Assembly: GCF_900184935.1 (NCBI RefSeq) | Contig: NZ_FXYE01000002.1 | Coordinates: forward strand, 620,001 to 684,000 | DNA from: Actibacterium lipolyticum | GTDB lineage: Bacteria; Pseudomonadota; Alphaproteobacteria; Rhodobacterales; Rhodobacteraceae | Length of the DNA: 64,000 bases | Direction of reading: 5' to 3' | Shown: positions 34,699 to 44,254 of the stretch, one piece after another | Numbering within the stretch: position 1 is the stretch's first letter | How the letters are laid out: every line of letters begins with the position of its first letter | Made by a program: the position numbers and the translations under genes | Notes under the pieces: model-generated | Told to the model about the DNA's origin: nothing | What the model saw: the letters and a program-made list of their open reading frames with translations, nothing else | Database searches by the model: none

Positions 34699-36086
34699 AC
34701 GCTGCGCCTTTCTTTAATAAGCGCCTCAATCGCCGACAAATCATTGGCAACACGAGACAATCGTTCTGAACGCTCATACAGGTCCGCCATCCGTTTTGGA
34801 AGGGGTGGCCGTTCCCCAGTTGCGGCCTCAACGGCATCCGGGAACTTTGCCGGGTGTGCCGTTGCCAGAGTAATCATTGGGGTTGCGCCCGAAATTTGCT
34901 CTTCTGCGACCTTCACACCGACGGCAGAGTGGGGGCACAGAACTTCGCCAGTGGTGGCAAAAGTGGCACGGATTGTCGCGGTTGTCTCTTCCTCGGAGGC
35001 GCGACCCGAGGCGAATGTTTCACCCAGTTTCTGCATCGCCCCTTGGCTGATCTGGAACCCGCCCTGCGATTTCAGCTCTTCCATCAACTGCGCTACGGCG
35101 TTGCCGTCACGGTCGTAAACATCAAACAGCGCCCGTTCAAAGTTGGACGAGACCTGAATATCCATCGATGGGCTGATCGAAGGGGTGACCCCATCTTTGA
35201 CATAGCCGCCCGTAGAAAGCGCACGGTGCAGAATGTCGTTCTGGTTCGTCGCAACAACAAGCTGATCAATCGGCAGCCCCATGCGACGCGCGATATAGCC
35301 AGCAAAGATGTCACCAAAGTTGCCGGTCGGCACGGTGAAGCTGACCTTGCGATGCGGCGCGCCCAGCGACACGGCAGAGGTGAAGTAATAGACTACCTGC
35401 GCCAACACCCGCGCCCAGTTGATAGAGTTCACACCGGCCAGCCCGACACTGTCGCGGAAGTCGAAATCGTTGAACATGTCTTTGACCGCAGCTTGGCAGT
35501 CGTCAAAATCGCCATCCACGGCCAAGGCATGCACGTTGGATTCGATTGGCGTTGTCATCTGACGGCGCTGCACTTCGGACACGCGGCCATGGGGGAACAG
35601 GATGAACACATCCACATTGTCCAAGCCCCGGAACGCCTCGATCGCGGCAGATCCCGTATCGCCCGAAGTGGCGCCAACGATGGTGACACGGTCGCCCGAC
35701 CGTTCAAGCGCGGCCTGAAACAGCTGACCGATCAACTGCATCGCGAAATCTTTGAACGCCAGCGTGGGGCCGTGGAACAGCTCCAACAGGAAATGGTTCG
35801 CGCCCAGCTGTACCAGCGGCGCGCGGGCCGCGTGGCCGAACCCTTCGTAGGCGCGGGCGATAATGGCGCGGAATTCTTCGTCGGTGAACGCATCCCCGAT
35901 GAAGGGGCGCATGATGGTAAAGGCCACCTCTTCATAGCTTTGCCCAGCCAGCGCGGCGATCTGATCGGCGCTGAGTGTCGGGATCGTTTCGGGCACGTAA
36001 AGGCCACCGTCGCGGGCAAGCCCTGTAAGCATTGCCTCTTCGAAACTTAGAACTGGGGCCTTACCCCGTGTAGAAACATAGCGCAT
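34695..36086 (-). CDS. thrC: threonine synthase
   Basis: The 463-residue PLP enzyme begins MRYVSTRGKAPVLSFEEAMLTGLARDGGLYVPE, a threonine synthase N-terminus. The PLP lysine is Lys112 in TLAFKDFAMQ, with GATSGDTGSAAIEAF and the phosphate loop later. It converts O-phosphohomoserine to threonine, completing the pathway begun by LysC in this window. The ATG at 36086 has GAGGG upstream and lies 11 bases after the SURF1 stop; the open frame into SURF1 is rejected. Confidence 0.95.
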   Translation of the reverse strand: MRYVSTRGKAPVLSFEEAMLTGLARDGGLYVPETIPTLSADQIAALAGQSYEEVAFTIMRPFIGDAFTDEEFRAIIARAYEGFGHAARAPLVQLGANHFLLELFHGPTLAFKDFAMQLIGQLFQAALERSGDRVTIVGATSGDTGSAAIEAFRGLDNVDVFILFPHGRVSEVQRRQMTTPIESNVHALAVDGDFDDCQAAVKDMFNDFDFRDSVGLAGVNSINWARVLAQVVYYFTSAVSLGAPHRKVSFTVPTGNFGDIFAGYIARRMGLPIDQLVVATNQNDILHRALSTGGYVKDGVTPSISPSMDIQVSSNFERALFDVYDRDGNAVAQLMEELKSQGGFQISQGAMQKLGETFASGRASEEETTATIRATFATTGEVLCPHSAVGVKVAEEQISGATPMITLATAHPAKFPDAVEAATGERPPLPKRMADLYERSERLSRVANDLSAIEALIKERRSV

Positions 36087-36097
36087 GTGCCCTGCCC

Positions 36098-36775
36098 TCA
36101 ATCGGTTTTCCGCCTGATACGCCACAGAAGCAGCGCTGTCATCCCTAGCCATACGAAGGCCAGCGAAAACCAGGTGATTGCGTAACTAAGATGATCGTTC
36201 GGAATGCCCGCTGAATTTACCGGCATCGGGGTAATCGCCGCAGATCGAGGCGTGATATCCCGTGCGATTATCAGAACAGGCTCGGTTCCCAGCGCGTTGG
36301 CCATCGCTGCCACGTCGCGTGCAAACCACAGATTGTTTTCAAGGTCCGGCGCAGGCGTGAACCCATCGATTTCATCCGGCCAATGAATGTTGCCGACCAC
36401 GGTTACCGCCCCATCCGGTCGCGTCCCCGCGTCGGTCTGAAGCGGCAGGAACCCGCGATCCACCAACACGCGGCGGCCGTCGGTTTCAAATGCGCTGACA
36501 AGGCGGTGCCCGGCCCCAACCAACTTGACGCTGGCCAAGACGCGCAGTTCTTCACCGATGAAGGTTCCAACGGCCTCTACCGGCAGATAACGGTCGGCGT
36601 CAGGGTCAGGCATAGCTGGGATCGCAACCGGGGCAGAGCCGATGCGGCTATCAATATCCGCAAGCACCGCCTCTTTCCATTCAAGGCGCTGCAATTGCCA
36701 CACACCCAGACCAATCAAAATGGCCATGCCGAAGATGCCAAACAAAAAGGGCAGGATCATACGCCGTGTCATCAT
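36098..36775 (-). CDS. SURF1 family cytochrome oxidase assembly protein
   Basis: The 225-residue protein has the SURF1 plan: one N-terminal helix (PFLFGIFGMAILIGLGVWQLQRL), a periplasmic domain with RVLVDRGFLP, and a C-terminal helix (YAITWFSLAFVWLGMTALLLW). SURF1 proteins help heme a insertion into subunit I of aa3 oxidases. An ATG at 36772 has better spacing to AAGG than 36775. It is separated from ctaE by a terminator-like hairpin, so it may have lower or separate expression. Confidence 0.93.
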   Translation of the reverse strand: MMTRRMILPFLFGIFGMAILIGLGVWQLQRLEWKEAVLADIDSRIGSAPVAIPAMPDPDADRYLPVEAVGTFIGEELRVLASVKLVGAGHRLVSAFETDGRRVLVDRGFLPLQTDAGTRPDGAVTVVGNIHWPDEIDGFTPAPDLENNLWFARDVAAMANALGTEPVLIIARDITPRSAAITPMPVNSAGIPNDHLSYAITWFSLAFVWLGMTALLLWRIRRKTD

Positions 36776-36794
36776 GGGCCTTCTTAGAAAGTGA

Positions 36795-36820
36795 AAAGCG
36801 CGGAGGAACCCCCGCGCTTT
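36795..36820 (-). terminator. hairpin terminator between ctaE and the SURF1 gene
   Basis: A 9-bp inverted repeat (AAAGCGCGG / CCGCGCTTT with an eight-base loop) lies 52 bases past the ctaE stop on the minus strand and is followed there by TTTTC. It probably ends or attenuates the oxidase transcript before surf1-thrC. Confidence 0.65.
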
Positions 36821-36872
36821 ACGTGATCGTTTTTTCGACAGATTGCAATCCGCCGCAGGTCAAGAACTGGCG

Positions 36873-37664
36873 TTAGCCGCCCCAGATGTAAACCGCTGCG
36901 AACAAGAACAACCAGACAACGTCAACAAAGTGCCAGTACCAAGCCGCAGCTTCGAAACCGACGTGCTGTTCCGGCGTGAAGTCGCCCTTCATCAGGCGCA
37001 CCAAGCAGATGAACAGGAAGATTGTCCCGATGATAACGTGTGCACCGTGGAAACCCGTCGCCATGAAGAAGTTCGCGCCATAGATGTTGCCCGAGAAACC
37101 GAAGGCAGCGTGGCTGTACTCATAGGCTTGGAAATATGTGAACACCATGCCCAGCAGGATCGCGATGATCAGGCCGTTGCGCATGTCTTTGCGGTTGTTT
37201 TCATGAACCAGCGCGTGGTGAGCCCAAGTTGCGGCACAGCCGGAACACAGCAGGATCAGCGTGTTGATCAGCGGCAGGTGCCAAGGATCAAACGTTTCGA
37301 TCGAGGGGGGCGGCCACTGACCTTCGGAGAAAGTCGACATGGGGTACATCGCGTGCTTGAAGAAGCTCCAGAACCATGCGGCGAAGAACATGACTTCGGA
37401 CATGATAAACAGGATGAAGCCATACCGCAGGCCGATGCGGACAACCGGCGTGTGATCACCCGCGCGGCTTTCGGACACAACTTCCGACCACCATGCGAAC
37501 ATCACATAGGCAACCAGCGCCAAGCCAATCAGGAACGCCCAAGGGCCCTGGTCCTGAAACAACATCACCGCGCCATACAGCATTACGAAGGCGCCAACAG
37601 CGCCCAGCAACGGCCATATAGACGGGTTGATAATATGGTAATCGTGGTTCTTTTCGTGCGCCAT
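36873..37664 (-). CDS. ctaE: cytochrome c oxidase subunit III
   Basis: The 263-residue protein has seven membrane helices typical of CtaE/Cox[20 protein letters not shown], the paired EAFTL-like region ([33 protein letters not shown]) and [16 protein letters not shown] at the C-terminus identify it. It is a structural subunit of the aa3-type terminal oxidase in the inner membrane. Subunit I (ctaD) is not in the window. Confidence 0.97.
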   Translation of the reverse strand: MAHEKNHDYHIINPSIWPLLGAVGAFVMLYGAVMLFQDQGPWAFLIGLALVAYVMFAWWSEVVSESRAGDHTPVVRIGLRYGFILFIMSEVMFFAAWFWSFFKHAMYPMSTFSEGQWPPPSIETFDPWHLPLINTLILLCSGCAATWAHHALVHENNRKDMRNGLIIAILLGMVFTYFQAYEYSHAAFGFSGNIYGANFFMATGFHGAHVIIGTIFLFICLVRLMKGDFTPEQHVGFEAAAWYWHFVDVVWLFLFAAVYIWGG

Positions 37665-37695
37665 TCGTTTTACGCTCCCTCGTCCTGACGACCAG

Positions 37696-38289
37696 TTATT
37701 GCTTTGCAGAGTTGGAGTTTCCCAAAACCAACGCTGCCTGTGTTTGAAGTTCCGCTTCGTCCGGTAGTTCGGCTTCGTGGAACGTGTAGCTTAGAGTTAT
37801 CGTGTGGACAAACTTTCCGTCCCGATCATTCACAATCTCGGGGTCCACATAAAAGGTAACGGGCATTTGCACCCGCTCACCGGGCTGCAGAACCTGCATT
37901 TCAAAGCAGAAGCAGTCGATCTTGGTAAAAAAGCCGCCTGCCGAATACGGCGCGACGTTATAGCTTGCGGTGCCCGCGATTGGGCGGTCGGTGGGGTTAT
38001 ATGCCTCGTAAAAGGCAAGGCCCGTTTCACCGATCTTAAGCTCCATCTGGCGCACGACGGGTTTGAATTCCCACGGGAACTCACGTGCTTTGGACGCGTC
38101 AAACCGAATCTTGATGGTGTCGTCCAGCACTTCGGATGACCCGGAATCGGCCACCGCGACTTCACCGCCAAAGCCAGTCACCCGGCAGAAAAAATCATAG
38201 AAAGGTACGGACGCCCAAGCGAGCGATCCCATCAGAACAACGACGCCCAGCAACTGAGCGACCGTTTTGGAGTTCCCTTCCAGCTTCAC
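37696..38289 (-). CDS. ctaG: cytochrome c oxidase assembly protein CtaG (Cox11)
   Basis: The 197-residue copper chaperone has an N-terminal membrane anchor (residues 10-30) and a periplasmic domain. It carries the copper-ligand CFC motif at Cys126/Cys128 ([10 protein letters not shown]) and [14 protein letters not shown]. It delivers copper to the CuB site of oxidase subunit I. It overlaps the small upstream gene by four bases and lies 31 bases upstream of ctaE. Confidence 0.95.
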   Translation of the reverse strand: MKLEGNSKTVAQLLGVVVLMGSLAWASVPFYDFFCRVTGFGGEVAVADSGSSEVLDDTIKIRFDASKAREFPWEFKPVVRQMELKIGETGLAFYEAYNPTDRPIAGTASYNVAPYSAGGFFTKIDCFCFEMQVLQPGERVQMPVTFYVDPEIVNDRDGKFVHTITLSYTFHEAELPDEAELQTQAALVLGNSNSAKQ

Positions 38290-38483
38290 TGGCCATCCTC
38301 CGGCACCAGCAATGATGGGCGCGTGGCGTGATCAAACGCCTCCATCTTGCCACCTTCCGACACTTTTACGATGGTCAGCCCGAAAACGATCGCAACAAAG
38401 GCGATCAACACAGCCAACAGGCCCATGTTGCGCCCAAAGCGGCGCTTGTGCAGTTCATGCTCTTCGCGGAATTCAGTAGCCAT
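38286..38483 (-). CDS. small membrane protein of the cytochrome oxidase operon
   Basis: The 65-residue protein has one membrane helix (residues 20-42), a charged N-terminus and a periplasmic tail. A small protein of this kind lies between ctaB and ctaG in many alphaproteobacteria and is sometimes labelled CoxF. It starts at the ctaB stop and overlaps ctaG by four bases, so it is clearly part of the operon. A direct assembly function is inferred. Confidence 0.78.
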   Translation of the reverse strand: MATEFREEHELHKRRFGRNMGLLAVLIAFVAIVFGLTIVKVSEGGKMEAFDHATRPSLLVPEDGQ

Positions 38484-39421
38484 TACCAGCCTCCCAGCCC
38501 GTATGCGGCCAACCCTTTTTGCGCCATCAGCGCAACAAAGTGCAGGAACAGGTAAACAAGCGACAGCTTGAAGAACGACTTTTCAACGGCATAAGCGTCA
38601 GCTTCGGCGACGTCTTCGTCGCGCTTCCAGATGCGCAGTGCACCGCGAATGAAGGCTGCGTTCAGCACAAGGGACGCCGCAAGATAGACCGGCCCCCCGA
38701 TAGAGGTCGCCGCGATGCCAAGCGCCAGTGGCGCAAGCAAAAGCGTGTAAACCAGAATGTGAACGCGGGTCGATTTGCGCCCGTGCGTCACGGTCAGCAT
38801 AGGCACGCCTGCGTTCGAATAGTCTTCCTTCATGAACAGTGCCAGCGCCCAGAAATGGGGCGGCGTCCACATGAAGATCAGCGCGAACATCAGGACGCTT
38901 TCAAGGCTTACGCCCCCTGTCGCAACAGCCCAACCGATCATCGGAGGGAAAGCACCAGCCGCGCCACCGATAACGATGTTCTGCGGCGTCGAACGCTTCA
39001 GCCACATCGTATAAACGACGGCGTAAAAGAAGATTGTGAAGGCCAGAAGGCCAGCCGCAACCCAGTTGGCGGCAAGGCCAAGCATCAAAACCGCGATGCC
39101 AGACAGTGCCAGGCCCACGGCCAGCGCTTCGTCTTTGGTCACACGGCCAGATGGAACTGGGCGATTCTGTGTACGGCGCATCACCTGATCGATGTCCGCG
39201 TCCCACCACATATTCAGCGAACCAGAGGCACCGCCGCCAATCGCAATGAAAAGGATGGATGTAAACGCAATCATCGGGTGAACCGAAACTGGCGCAACGA
39301 CCAGCCCGGCCAGTGCCGTGAAAACGACAAGAGACATCACACGCGGCTTCAAAAGAGCCACGTAGTCGCCGAAGCCTGCCTCGCGGGGCTGTTCGAAGAC
39401 TGCGGTGGTGTCGGTCATCAT
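38483..39421 (-). CDS. ctaB: protoheme IX farnesyltransferase (heme O synthase)
   Basis: The 312-residue UbiA-family prenyltransferase has nine predicted helices and the aspartate-rich motif in [21 protein letters not shown] near residue 70-90. It also has [23 protein letters not shown]. It adds a farnesyl group to heme b, the first step to heme a for the aa3 oxidase. AGGAG precedes the tandem ATG codons at 39421 and 39418; the second has better spacing. Confidence 0.95.
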   Translation of the reverse strand: MMTDTTAVFEQPREAGFGDYVALLKPRVMSLVVFTALAGLVVAPVSVHPMIAFTSILFIAIGGGASGSLNMWWDADIDQVMRRTQNRPVPSGRVTKDEALAVGLALSGIAVLMLGLAANWVAAGLLAFTIFFYAVVYTMWLKRSTPQNIVIGGAAGAFPPMIGWAVATGGVSLESVLMFALIFMWTPPHFWALALFMKEDYSNAGVPMLTVTHGRKSTRVHILVYTLLLAPLALGIAATSIGGPVYLAASLVLNAAFIRGALRIWKRDEDVAEADAYAVEKSFFKLSLVYLFLHFVALMAQKGLAAYGLGGW

Positions 39422-39437
39422 ATTCTCCTGTCAGGTT

Positions 39438-39458
39438 GGGCTGCCGCGCGGGCAGCCC
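39438..39458 (-). repeat. intercistronic hairpin between ctaC and ctaB
   Basis: An 8-bp inverted repeat (GGGCTGCC / GGCAGCCC, five-base loop) lies between the ctaC stop and the ctaB ribosome-binding site. No T-run follows on the minus strand. It could stabilise or process the ctaC mRNA and lower expression of the downstream assembly genes. Confidence 0.5.
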
Positions 39459-39472
39459 TGCCTAAGAAGCGC

Positions 39473-40342
39473 TTATTCAGCGGCTGCGACGGTCAGGTTA
39501 CGTGGCGTACCAGCGTATTCTTCGATCGCGCCATCAAGCCACTTTTCATAGTCAGCTTGGCTAACCGCCTTAACAGTGATCGGCATGTAAGCGTGCGCTT
39601 GACCACAAAGTTCGGAACACTGGCCGAAGTAGATACCTTCCATGCCTTCGTCGACTTCGAACCACAGCTCGGCCAGACGACCAGGAACCGCATCCTGCTT
39701 CACACCGAAGGCTGGGATGGTCCAGGAATGGATAACGTCAGCGCCAGTAACCTGAACAACAACGGTTTTGCCGGTTGGCACAACAACAGCTGTGTCGGTT
39801 GCCAGCAAGAACTGCGCAGGCTCATAGCCATAGTCGGCCAGTTCGTCTTTTTGCAGCATATAGCTGTCAAACGCGAAGTCGTGGTCGGTGTATTCATAAC
39901 CCCAATACCACTGGTAACCAGTCGCCTTGATGGTGATGTCAGCTTCTGGAATTTCCTGCTGCTTGAACAGAACTGGCAGCGAGAACGCGCCAATAAAGAC
40001 CAGAATCACGATTGGAATCACTGTCCAAGCCACTTCCAACGGCGAGTGGTGCGTAAACGTCGCCGGCTTCGGGTTGGAGCGGCTATTGTAACGCACGATC
40101 ACGATCGCCAGAAGGGCAACCACAAACAGCGTAATCGCCGTGATGATATAGAGGAGCATGTCGTCCAGCCCCTGCGCGTCGCGTGCCAATTCAGTGGCTG
40201 CTGGCTGAAAGCCAAGCCCACCATCGACCGGCTCGCCGATGATCTTCAGACCTTCAATTCCATCTTGCGCCATAGCAGTTGTAGCCGCGACAGTAGCAGC
40301 ACCTGCGGCCCAGAGGCCGGAAAGCAAATTCGAAATCCGCAT
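39473..40342 (-). CDS. ctaC: cytochrome c oxidase subunit II
   Basis: The 289-residue subunit has a signal peptide ending TTAMAQ, two membrane helices (about residues 60-85 and 105-125) and a periplasmic CuA domain. All CuA ligands are visible: His205, Cys242, Glu244, Cys246, His250 and Met253 ([16 protein letters not shown]). It accepts electrons from cytochrome c. The ATG at 40342 has AGGGA six bases upstream, whereas the ATG at 40348 directly abuts it. ctaC is the promoter-proximal gene of the oxidase cluster, and the 175-bp gap to tldD holds both promoters. Confidence 0.96.
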   Translation of the reverse strand: MRISNLLSGLWAAGAATVAATTAMAQDGIEGLKIIGEPVDGGLGFQPAATELARDAQGLDDMLLYIITAITLFVVALLAIVIVRYNSRSNPKPATFTHHSPLEVAWTVIPIVILVFIGAFSLPVLFKQQEIPEADITIKATGYQWYWGYEYTDHDFAFDSYMLQKDELADYGYEPAQFLLATDTAVVVPTGKTVVVQVTGADVIHSWTIPAFGVKQDAVPGRLAELWFEVDEGMEGIYFGQCSELCGQAHAYMPITVKAVSQADYEKWLDGAIEEYAGTPRNLTVAAAE

Positions 40343-40517
40343 GTTCATTCCCTGTACGTATTGCGACCACCTGAGCCGCCGAACGGCAACTGAATTTACA
40401 GCATGCCGTTGTGTTCCCGGCCCCAAAAACCATATTAGGTCGGATGAAACAAGCCATTGTTGTTGCGGCATTGGGCCGCGATGCCAACGATCGCAAAGAC
40501 GCGTCTGGGACATATAA

Positions 40518-41939
40518 ATGAAGCACCCGAGATTTCAGCCTTTCTCCGAAACACTTGAGGAAGAACGCGCATTGGCGATCTTGCGCTCAACAACCGATGG
40601 GGCAGATGACGGCGAAATCTTCTTTGAACGCCGCCGATCCGAAGCGATTGTTTTGGACGACGGGCGAATCAAAACTGCCAGCTATGATGCGTCAGAGGGA
40701 TTCGGCCTTCGCGCTGTTAAGGGCGAAACGGCCGGTTATGCCCATTCAACAGATATCAGCGAAGCATCCCTAAAGCGCGCCGCCGAAACCGCACGATTGG
40801 CGGTTGGCGATGGAGGCGGGGTTATGGCCCCTCCTCCGCAGGCCACGAACCAGCGGCTGTATTCGGATGCCGATCCGATGGAAGATGCTGAATTTCCTGT
40901 AAAGATCGAAACACTGCGCGAAATTGATGCCTTTGCTCGCGCGCTGGATCCGCGCGTGGTTCAGGTTTCGGCCACCCTGTCGGCATCATTGCAAGAAGTG
41001 TACATTCTGCGCCCCGACGGCCAGCTTCTGCATGATACCCGCCCGATGACGCGCATGAACGTGTCCGTCATTGTCGAAGAAAACGGCAAACGCGAAACCG
41101 GCAGCCATGGCGGCGGCGGGCGCACTGGCCTGACAGGCCTGATTGACCGCGCCCACTGGGAGGCCACCTCACGCGAAGCCCTGCGCATCGCACTGGTCAA
41201 CCTAGAGGCCGAAGCCGCCCCTGCGGGTGTCATGGACGTGGCCCTTGGCGCGGGCTGGCCCGGCATTCTTTTGCACGAGGCTGTCGGCCACGGGCTTGAA
41301 GGGGATTTCAACCGTAAGGGTTCTTCGGCATTTGCCGGACTTATGGGAAAGCGAGTCGCTTCTAAAGGCGTTACGGTTCTGGATGACGGAACGATTCCCG
41401 ACCGGCGCGGGTCAATTTCCTTTGATGACGAAGGGACGCCATCGGGCAAAACCACACTGATCGAAGACGGTATTCTGGTCGGCTATATGCAAGACCGCCA
41501 GAACGCCCGCCTGATGGGGATGGACCCCACCGGAAATGGCCGGCGCGAAAGCTTTGCGCATATTCCAATGCCGCGGATGACCAACACTTATATGTTGTCG
41601 GGTGATGCGGCCCCGGGTGATATCGTGGCCGACCTGAAAGACGGCATCTATGCTGTCGGCTTTGGCGGCGGTCAGGTTGATATCACCAACGGCAAATTCG
41701 TGTTCAGCTGCACCGAGGCGTATCGCGTTAAGAACGGAAAGATCGGCGCCCCGGTCAAAGGGGCCACCCTGATCGGCGACGGGCCAACCGCGATGCAAAA
41801 GATTCGCGCCATCGGCAACGACATGGCCTTGGACCCCGGCATCGGCAACTGTGGCAAACAAGGGCAATGGGTGCCCGTTGGCGTTGGGCAACCGACACTT
41901 CTGATCGGCGGGCTAACCGTTGGCGGCTCTGCCACATGA
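40518..41939 (+). CDS. tldD: metalloprotease TldD
   Basis: The 473-residue TldD/PmbA protein has the metal motif [11 protein letters not shown] near residues 252-262 and the C-terminal beta region ([22 protein letters not shown]). With TldE/PmbA it forms a heterodimeric peptidase that trims unfolded peptides, as in microcin B17 maturation. Its partner is not in the window. The stop overlaps the next GNAT gene. It is transcribed divergently from ctaC. Confidence 0.95.
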   Translation: MKHPRFQPFSETLEEERALAILRSTTDGADDGEIFFERRRSEAIVLDDGRIKTASYDASEGFGLRAVKGETAGYAHSTDISEASLKRAAETARLAVGDGGGVMAPPPQATNQRLYSDADPMEDAEFPVKIETLREIDAFARALDPRVVQVSATLSASLQEVYILRPDGQLLHDTRPMTRMNVSVIVEENGKRETGSHGGGGRTGLTGLIDRAHWEATSREALRIALVNLEAEAAPAGVMDVALGAGWPGILLHEAVGHGLEGDFNRKGSSAFAGLMGKRVASKGVTVLDDGTIPDRRGSISFDDEGTPSGKTTLIEDGILVGYMQDRQNARLMGMDPTGNGRRESFAHIPMPRMTNTYMLSGDAAPGDIVADLKDGIYAVGFGGGQVDITNGKFVFSCTEAYRVKNGKIGAPVKGATLIGDGPTAMQKIRAIGNDMALDPGIGNCGKQGQWVPVGVGQPTLLIGGLTVGGSAT

Positions 41940-42424
41940 ACCATGCGGTGCGCGACCTTGACCCGACCGAGGTCGCGCAAGCCGCTGAAATTTGGCACAC
42001 GGGCTGGCACCTTGCCCATTCAGCCCATGTTCCCGCAGAACTAAGCGCGCTGCGCACACTGGACAGCTTTCACCAAAGGATCGTCGCATTTGGCGATGCG
42101 GTGCGCACCGCTGGCCCACTTGGTGCGCCATTGGGCCTTTGCGTAACTGTTGCAGACGAACTGTATCAGATTTTTGTTTCCCAAGCGGCGATGGGCACCG
42201 GCTTGGCCCAGAAACTTCTGACAGACGGCGAGTCACGCATCGCAGCAGCTGGCCACGCCGAGGCGTTTTTACACTGCATACCCGAAAACAGCCGTGCGCG
42301 GCGTTTTTATACCCGTGCCGACTGGCGTGACTGCGGCAACGTGATTGCGCAACTTGAAACCTTGAATGGGCATTTCCCGTTAGAGGTTACAAAGTACTGT
42401 AAACGTGTGACCGCCCCTGCCTGA
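41936..42424 (+). CDS. GNAT family N-acetyltransferase
   Basis: The 162-residue protein has the acetyl-CoA loop QAAMGTGLAQKLL near residues 94-106 and the closing ENSRARRFYTRADWRDCG, which place it in the GNAT superfamily. The ATG at 41936 overlaps the tldD stop codon by four bases. The open frame upstream is tldD sequence in another frame. The acceptor is unknown. Confidence 0.87.
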   Translation: MNHAVRDLDPTEVAQAAEIWHTGWHLAHSAHVPAELSALRTLDSFHQRIVAFGDAVRTAGPLGAPLGLCVTVADELYQIFVSQAAMGTGLAQKLLTDGESRIAAAGHAEAFLHCIPENSRARRFYTRADWRDCGNVIAQLETLNGHFPLEVTKYCKRVTAPA

Positions 42425-42477
42425 TTTTTCTGCCGTTCCGGCGCATTTGAAATAACTTTGCGGCGATTCATTCACCG

Positions 42478-42485
42478 TTAACCAT
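42478..42485 (+). promoter_or_regulatory. CtrA-type half-site upstream of dprA
   Basis: TTAACCAT lies 25 bases before the dprA start. It matches the half-site form of the CtrA binding consensus (TTAA-N7-TTAA, with TTAACCAT as half-site). In Rhodobacter capsulatus, competence genes used for gene-transfer-agent uptake, dprA included, depend on CtrA, so the position makes sense. A single eight-base match can be chance. Confidence 0.35.
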
Positions 42486-42509
42486 CATGCGCGAAGACTC
42501 AGCTTGTAA

Positions 42510-43667
42510 ATGAGCGGAGCTTCGAAACCAGTGGATACCCTTTCTTCCACCCTCACCCTCGCACCACCCAGCACGGAAGATGATCTGGTGGCGTGGCTTC
42601 AGCTCATTCGGTCGCGCCGCGTTGGCGCGACCACCTTTTTCCGACTGATGGCGGAACATGGCACCGCACAAGCCGCAATGGATGCCCTGCCCGATGTCGC
42701 CCGCTCGGCCGGCGTAGAACGCTATGCCGCCTTCCCCATCGAAGCCGCCCAAAAAGAAATCGCCGCCGGACGTGCATGCGGCGCAACGCTGATTGCCTTC
42801 GGCGCTGACGATTATCCCACAGGGTTGATGGATATTTCTGACCCACCCCCATTGTTATGGGCACGCGGGCGCCTGGATCTTTTGCGCAAACCGCTGGTCG
42901 CGTTGGTCGGGGCGCGAAACGCATCCTCTCTTGGTACGCGGATGGCCCGCAAGCTGGCCGCCGATTTGGGCGAAGCTGGGCATGTAACCGTCTCTGGTCT
43001 GGCGCGGGGCGTTGACACCGCCGCACATCACGCCGCCCTTGAAGACGGAACCGTCGCGGTGGTCGCGGGCGGGGTCGATGTCGTCTATCCCGTGGAAAAT
43101 ACCGATCTTGCGGCCAAAATCGTTGATCAAGGCCTTACCTTGTCCGAACAACCAATCGGGCTGCACCCGCAGGCGCGTCACTTCCCGCGGCGCAATCGCA
43201 TCATATCCGGTATTTCCCGCGCCGTTGTGGTTGTCGAAGCTGCGGCGCGATCGGGCAGCCTAATCACCGCCAAGAACGCGCTGGATCAGGGGCGCGAGGT
43301 TCTGGCGATTCCCGGCCATCCCTTTGATGCGCGTGCATCGGGTTGCAACATGTTGATCCGTGACGGCGCGACTTTGGTCCGCAATGCTGATGACGTGATC
43401 GAGGCCATTGGCCCTGTGGCGGAACCAGTTGAAGAACAGCCTGAGCTATTCCCCGAAATCCCCACGACACCACCGCACAGGGCTGCAGATATACCGAAAC
43501 TGCACCAAGAAATTCTTGCCCGCCTTGGCCCGTCGCCCATTGCCGAAGATCAGCTGATCCGCGACTTGGACCTTCCGGCGGGGACAGTTACCCCCGAATT
43601 GCTGAACCTAGAACTGGACGGTGAAATTACCCGACTGGCTGGTGGCCTTCTGTCGCGCAACGTCTGA
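42510..43667 (+). CDS. dprA: DNA-processing protein DprA
   Basis: The 385-residue protein has an N-terminal SAM-like region and the DprA Rossmann domain. VALVGARNASSLGTRMARKLA, VTVSGLARGVDTAAHHAAL, FPRRNRIISGIS and VVEAAARSGSLITA lie between about residues 130 and 260. A C-terminal winged-helix domain follows (ILARLGPSPIAEDQLIRDLDLP). It protects incoming single-stranded DNA and loads RecA during transformation or gene-transfer-agent uptake. It lies near topA, a frequent arrangement. Confidence 0.95.
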   Translation: MSGASKPVDTLSSTLTLAPPSTEDDLVAWLQLIRSRRVGATTFFRLMAEHGTAQAAMDALPDVARSAGVERYAAFPIEAAQKEIAAGRACGATLIAFGADDYPTGLMDISDPPPLLWARGRLDLLRKPLVALVGARNASSLGTRMARKLAADLGEAGHVTVSGLARGVDTAAHHAALEDGTVAVVAGGVDVVYPVENTDLAAKIVDQGLTLSEQPIGLHPQARHFPRRNRIISGISRAVVVVEAAARSGSLITAKNALDQGREVLAIPGHPFDARASGCNMLIRDGATLVRNADDVIEAIGPVAEPVEEQPELFPEIPTTPPHRAADIPKLHQEILARLGPSPIAEDQLIRDLDLPAGTVTPELLNLELDGEITRLAGGLLSRNV

Positions 43668-43675
43668 CGGCGGCA

Positions 43676-44116
43676 TCACCGGCAAACTTCGGGAATAACG
43701 GGTGAAAACCGCGCGCAAAGGATCGGGTCGGCGTACCACGCCTCTGTCGCGCCAATTTCCCAGTGCAGCGCGACCCACATATGACCCGACTTTACGTAAA
43801 GCACCTGCATGGAAACGCCGTCCATGTCGTCGATATAGTCGCCATCCCTTGTGGCCATCGGTGTTTCGGCTGGGTCAATCACGCGCCCGCCGGGGCGCTG
43901 CGGGGCAAGGACGGCAAAGGCGATATCCCGCCAGATCCGCAGATCATTAACGACGAACTGAACCGGCGCGCCCAGCTTCCATTCCGCATGCGGGCGAATT
44001 GCACTTAGCAGATCATCGCGCGCTTGTGTGCCGCGCGCTGGCGTCTGCCAGCTTTGCGCCGAAACCGGCACGGCCAGCACGATTGTAAAAAGGACCGCAA
44101 AGCGCCACATACGCAT
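43676..44116 (-). CDS. exported protein of unknown function
   Basis: The 146-residue protein has a signal peptide ending VPVSA before QSWQTP. The mature part has two cysteines near its end (DPILCARFSPVIPEVC), which could form a disulfide, and a conserved-looking APVQFVVNDLRIWRDIAFAV segment. I recognise no family with confidence; proteins of this pattern appear near dprA/topA in related bacteria. AGGAG precedes two possible ATG codons (44116, 44110). It converges on dprA with an eight-base gap. Confidence 0.7.
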   Translation of the reverse strand: MRMWRFAVLFTIVLAVPVSAQSWQTPARGTQARDDLLSAIRPHAEWKLGAPVQFVVNDLRIWRDIAFAVLAPQRPGGRVIDPAETPMATRDGDYIDDMDGVSMQVLYVKSGHMWVALHWEIGATEAWYADPILCARFSPVIPEVCR

Positions 44117-44254
44117 ATTCTCCTGTCATGAGCCGCCGCAACTGTCGTCTTGACGCCAATTTTGGTCAAGGCTAGGGCCGATGCATTGACAAAGTTGTAA
44201 TCCGCACCACATCTTGCGCCGCCAAGGGCCCCCGCCCGACTCGAAAGGAATTTA

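Noticed and set aside
34854-36050. A 398-codon plus-strand frame antisense to thrC
   Set aside because: The threonine synthase on the other strand is unmistakable, and the antisense product has shadow-like composition.
38519-40393. A 624-codon open frame on the plus strand antisense to ctaB and ctaC
   Set aside because: It is the mirror of well-identified oxidase genes. The translated sequence is rich in Arg, His, Gln and Asn without a domain, as expected for a GC-rich antisense frame.
44186-44215. A TTGACA-based sigma-70 promoter for topA
   Set aside because: TTGACA is present at 44186 but the spacing leads only to ACATCT, a poor -10, so it is not listed as a feature.
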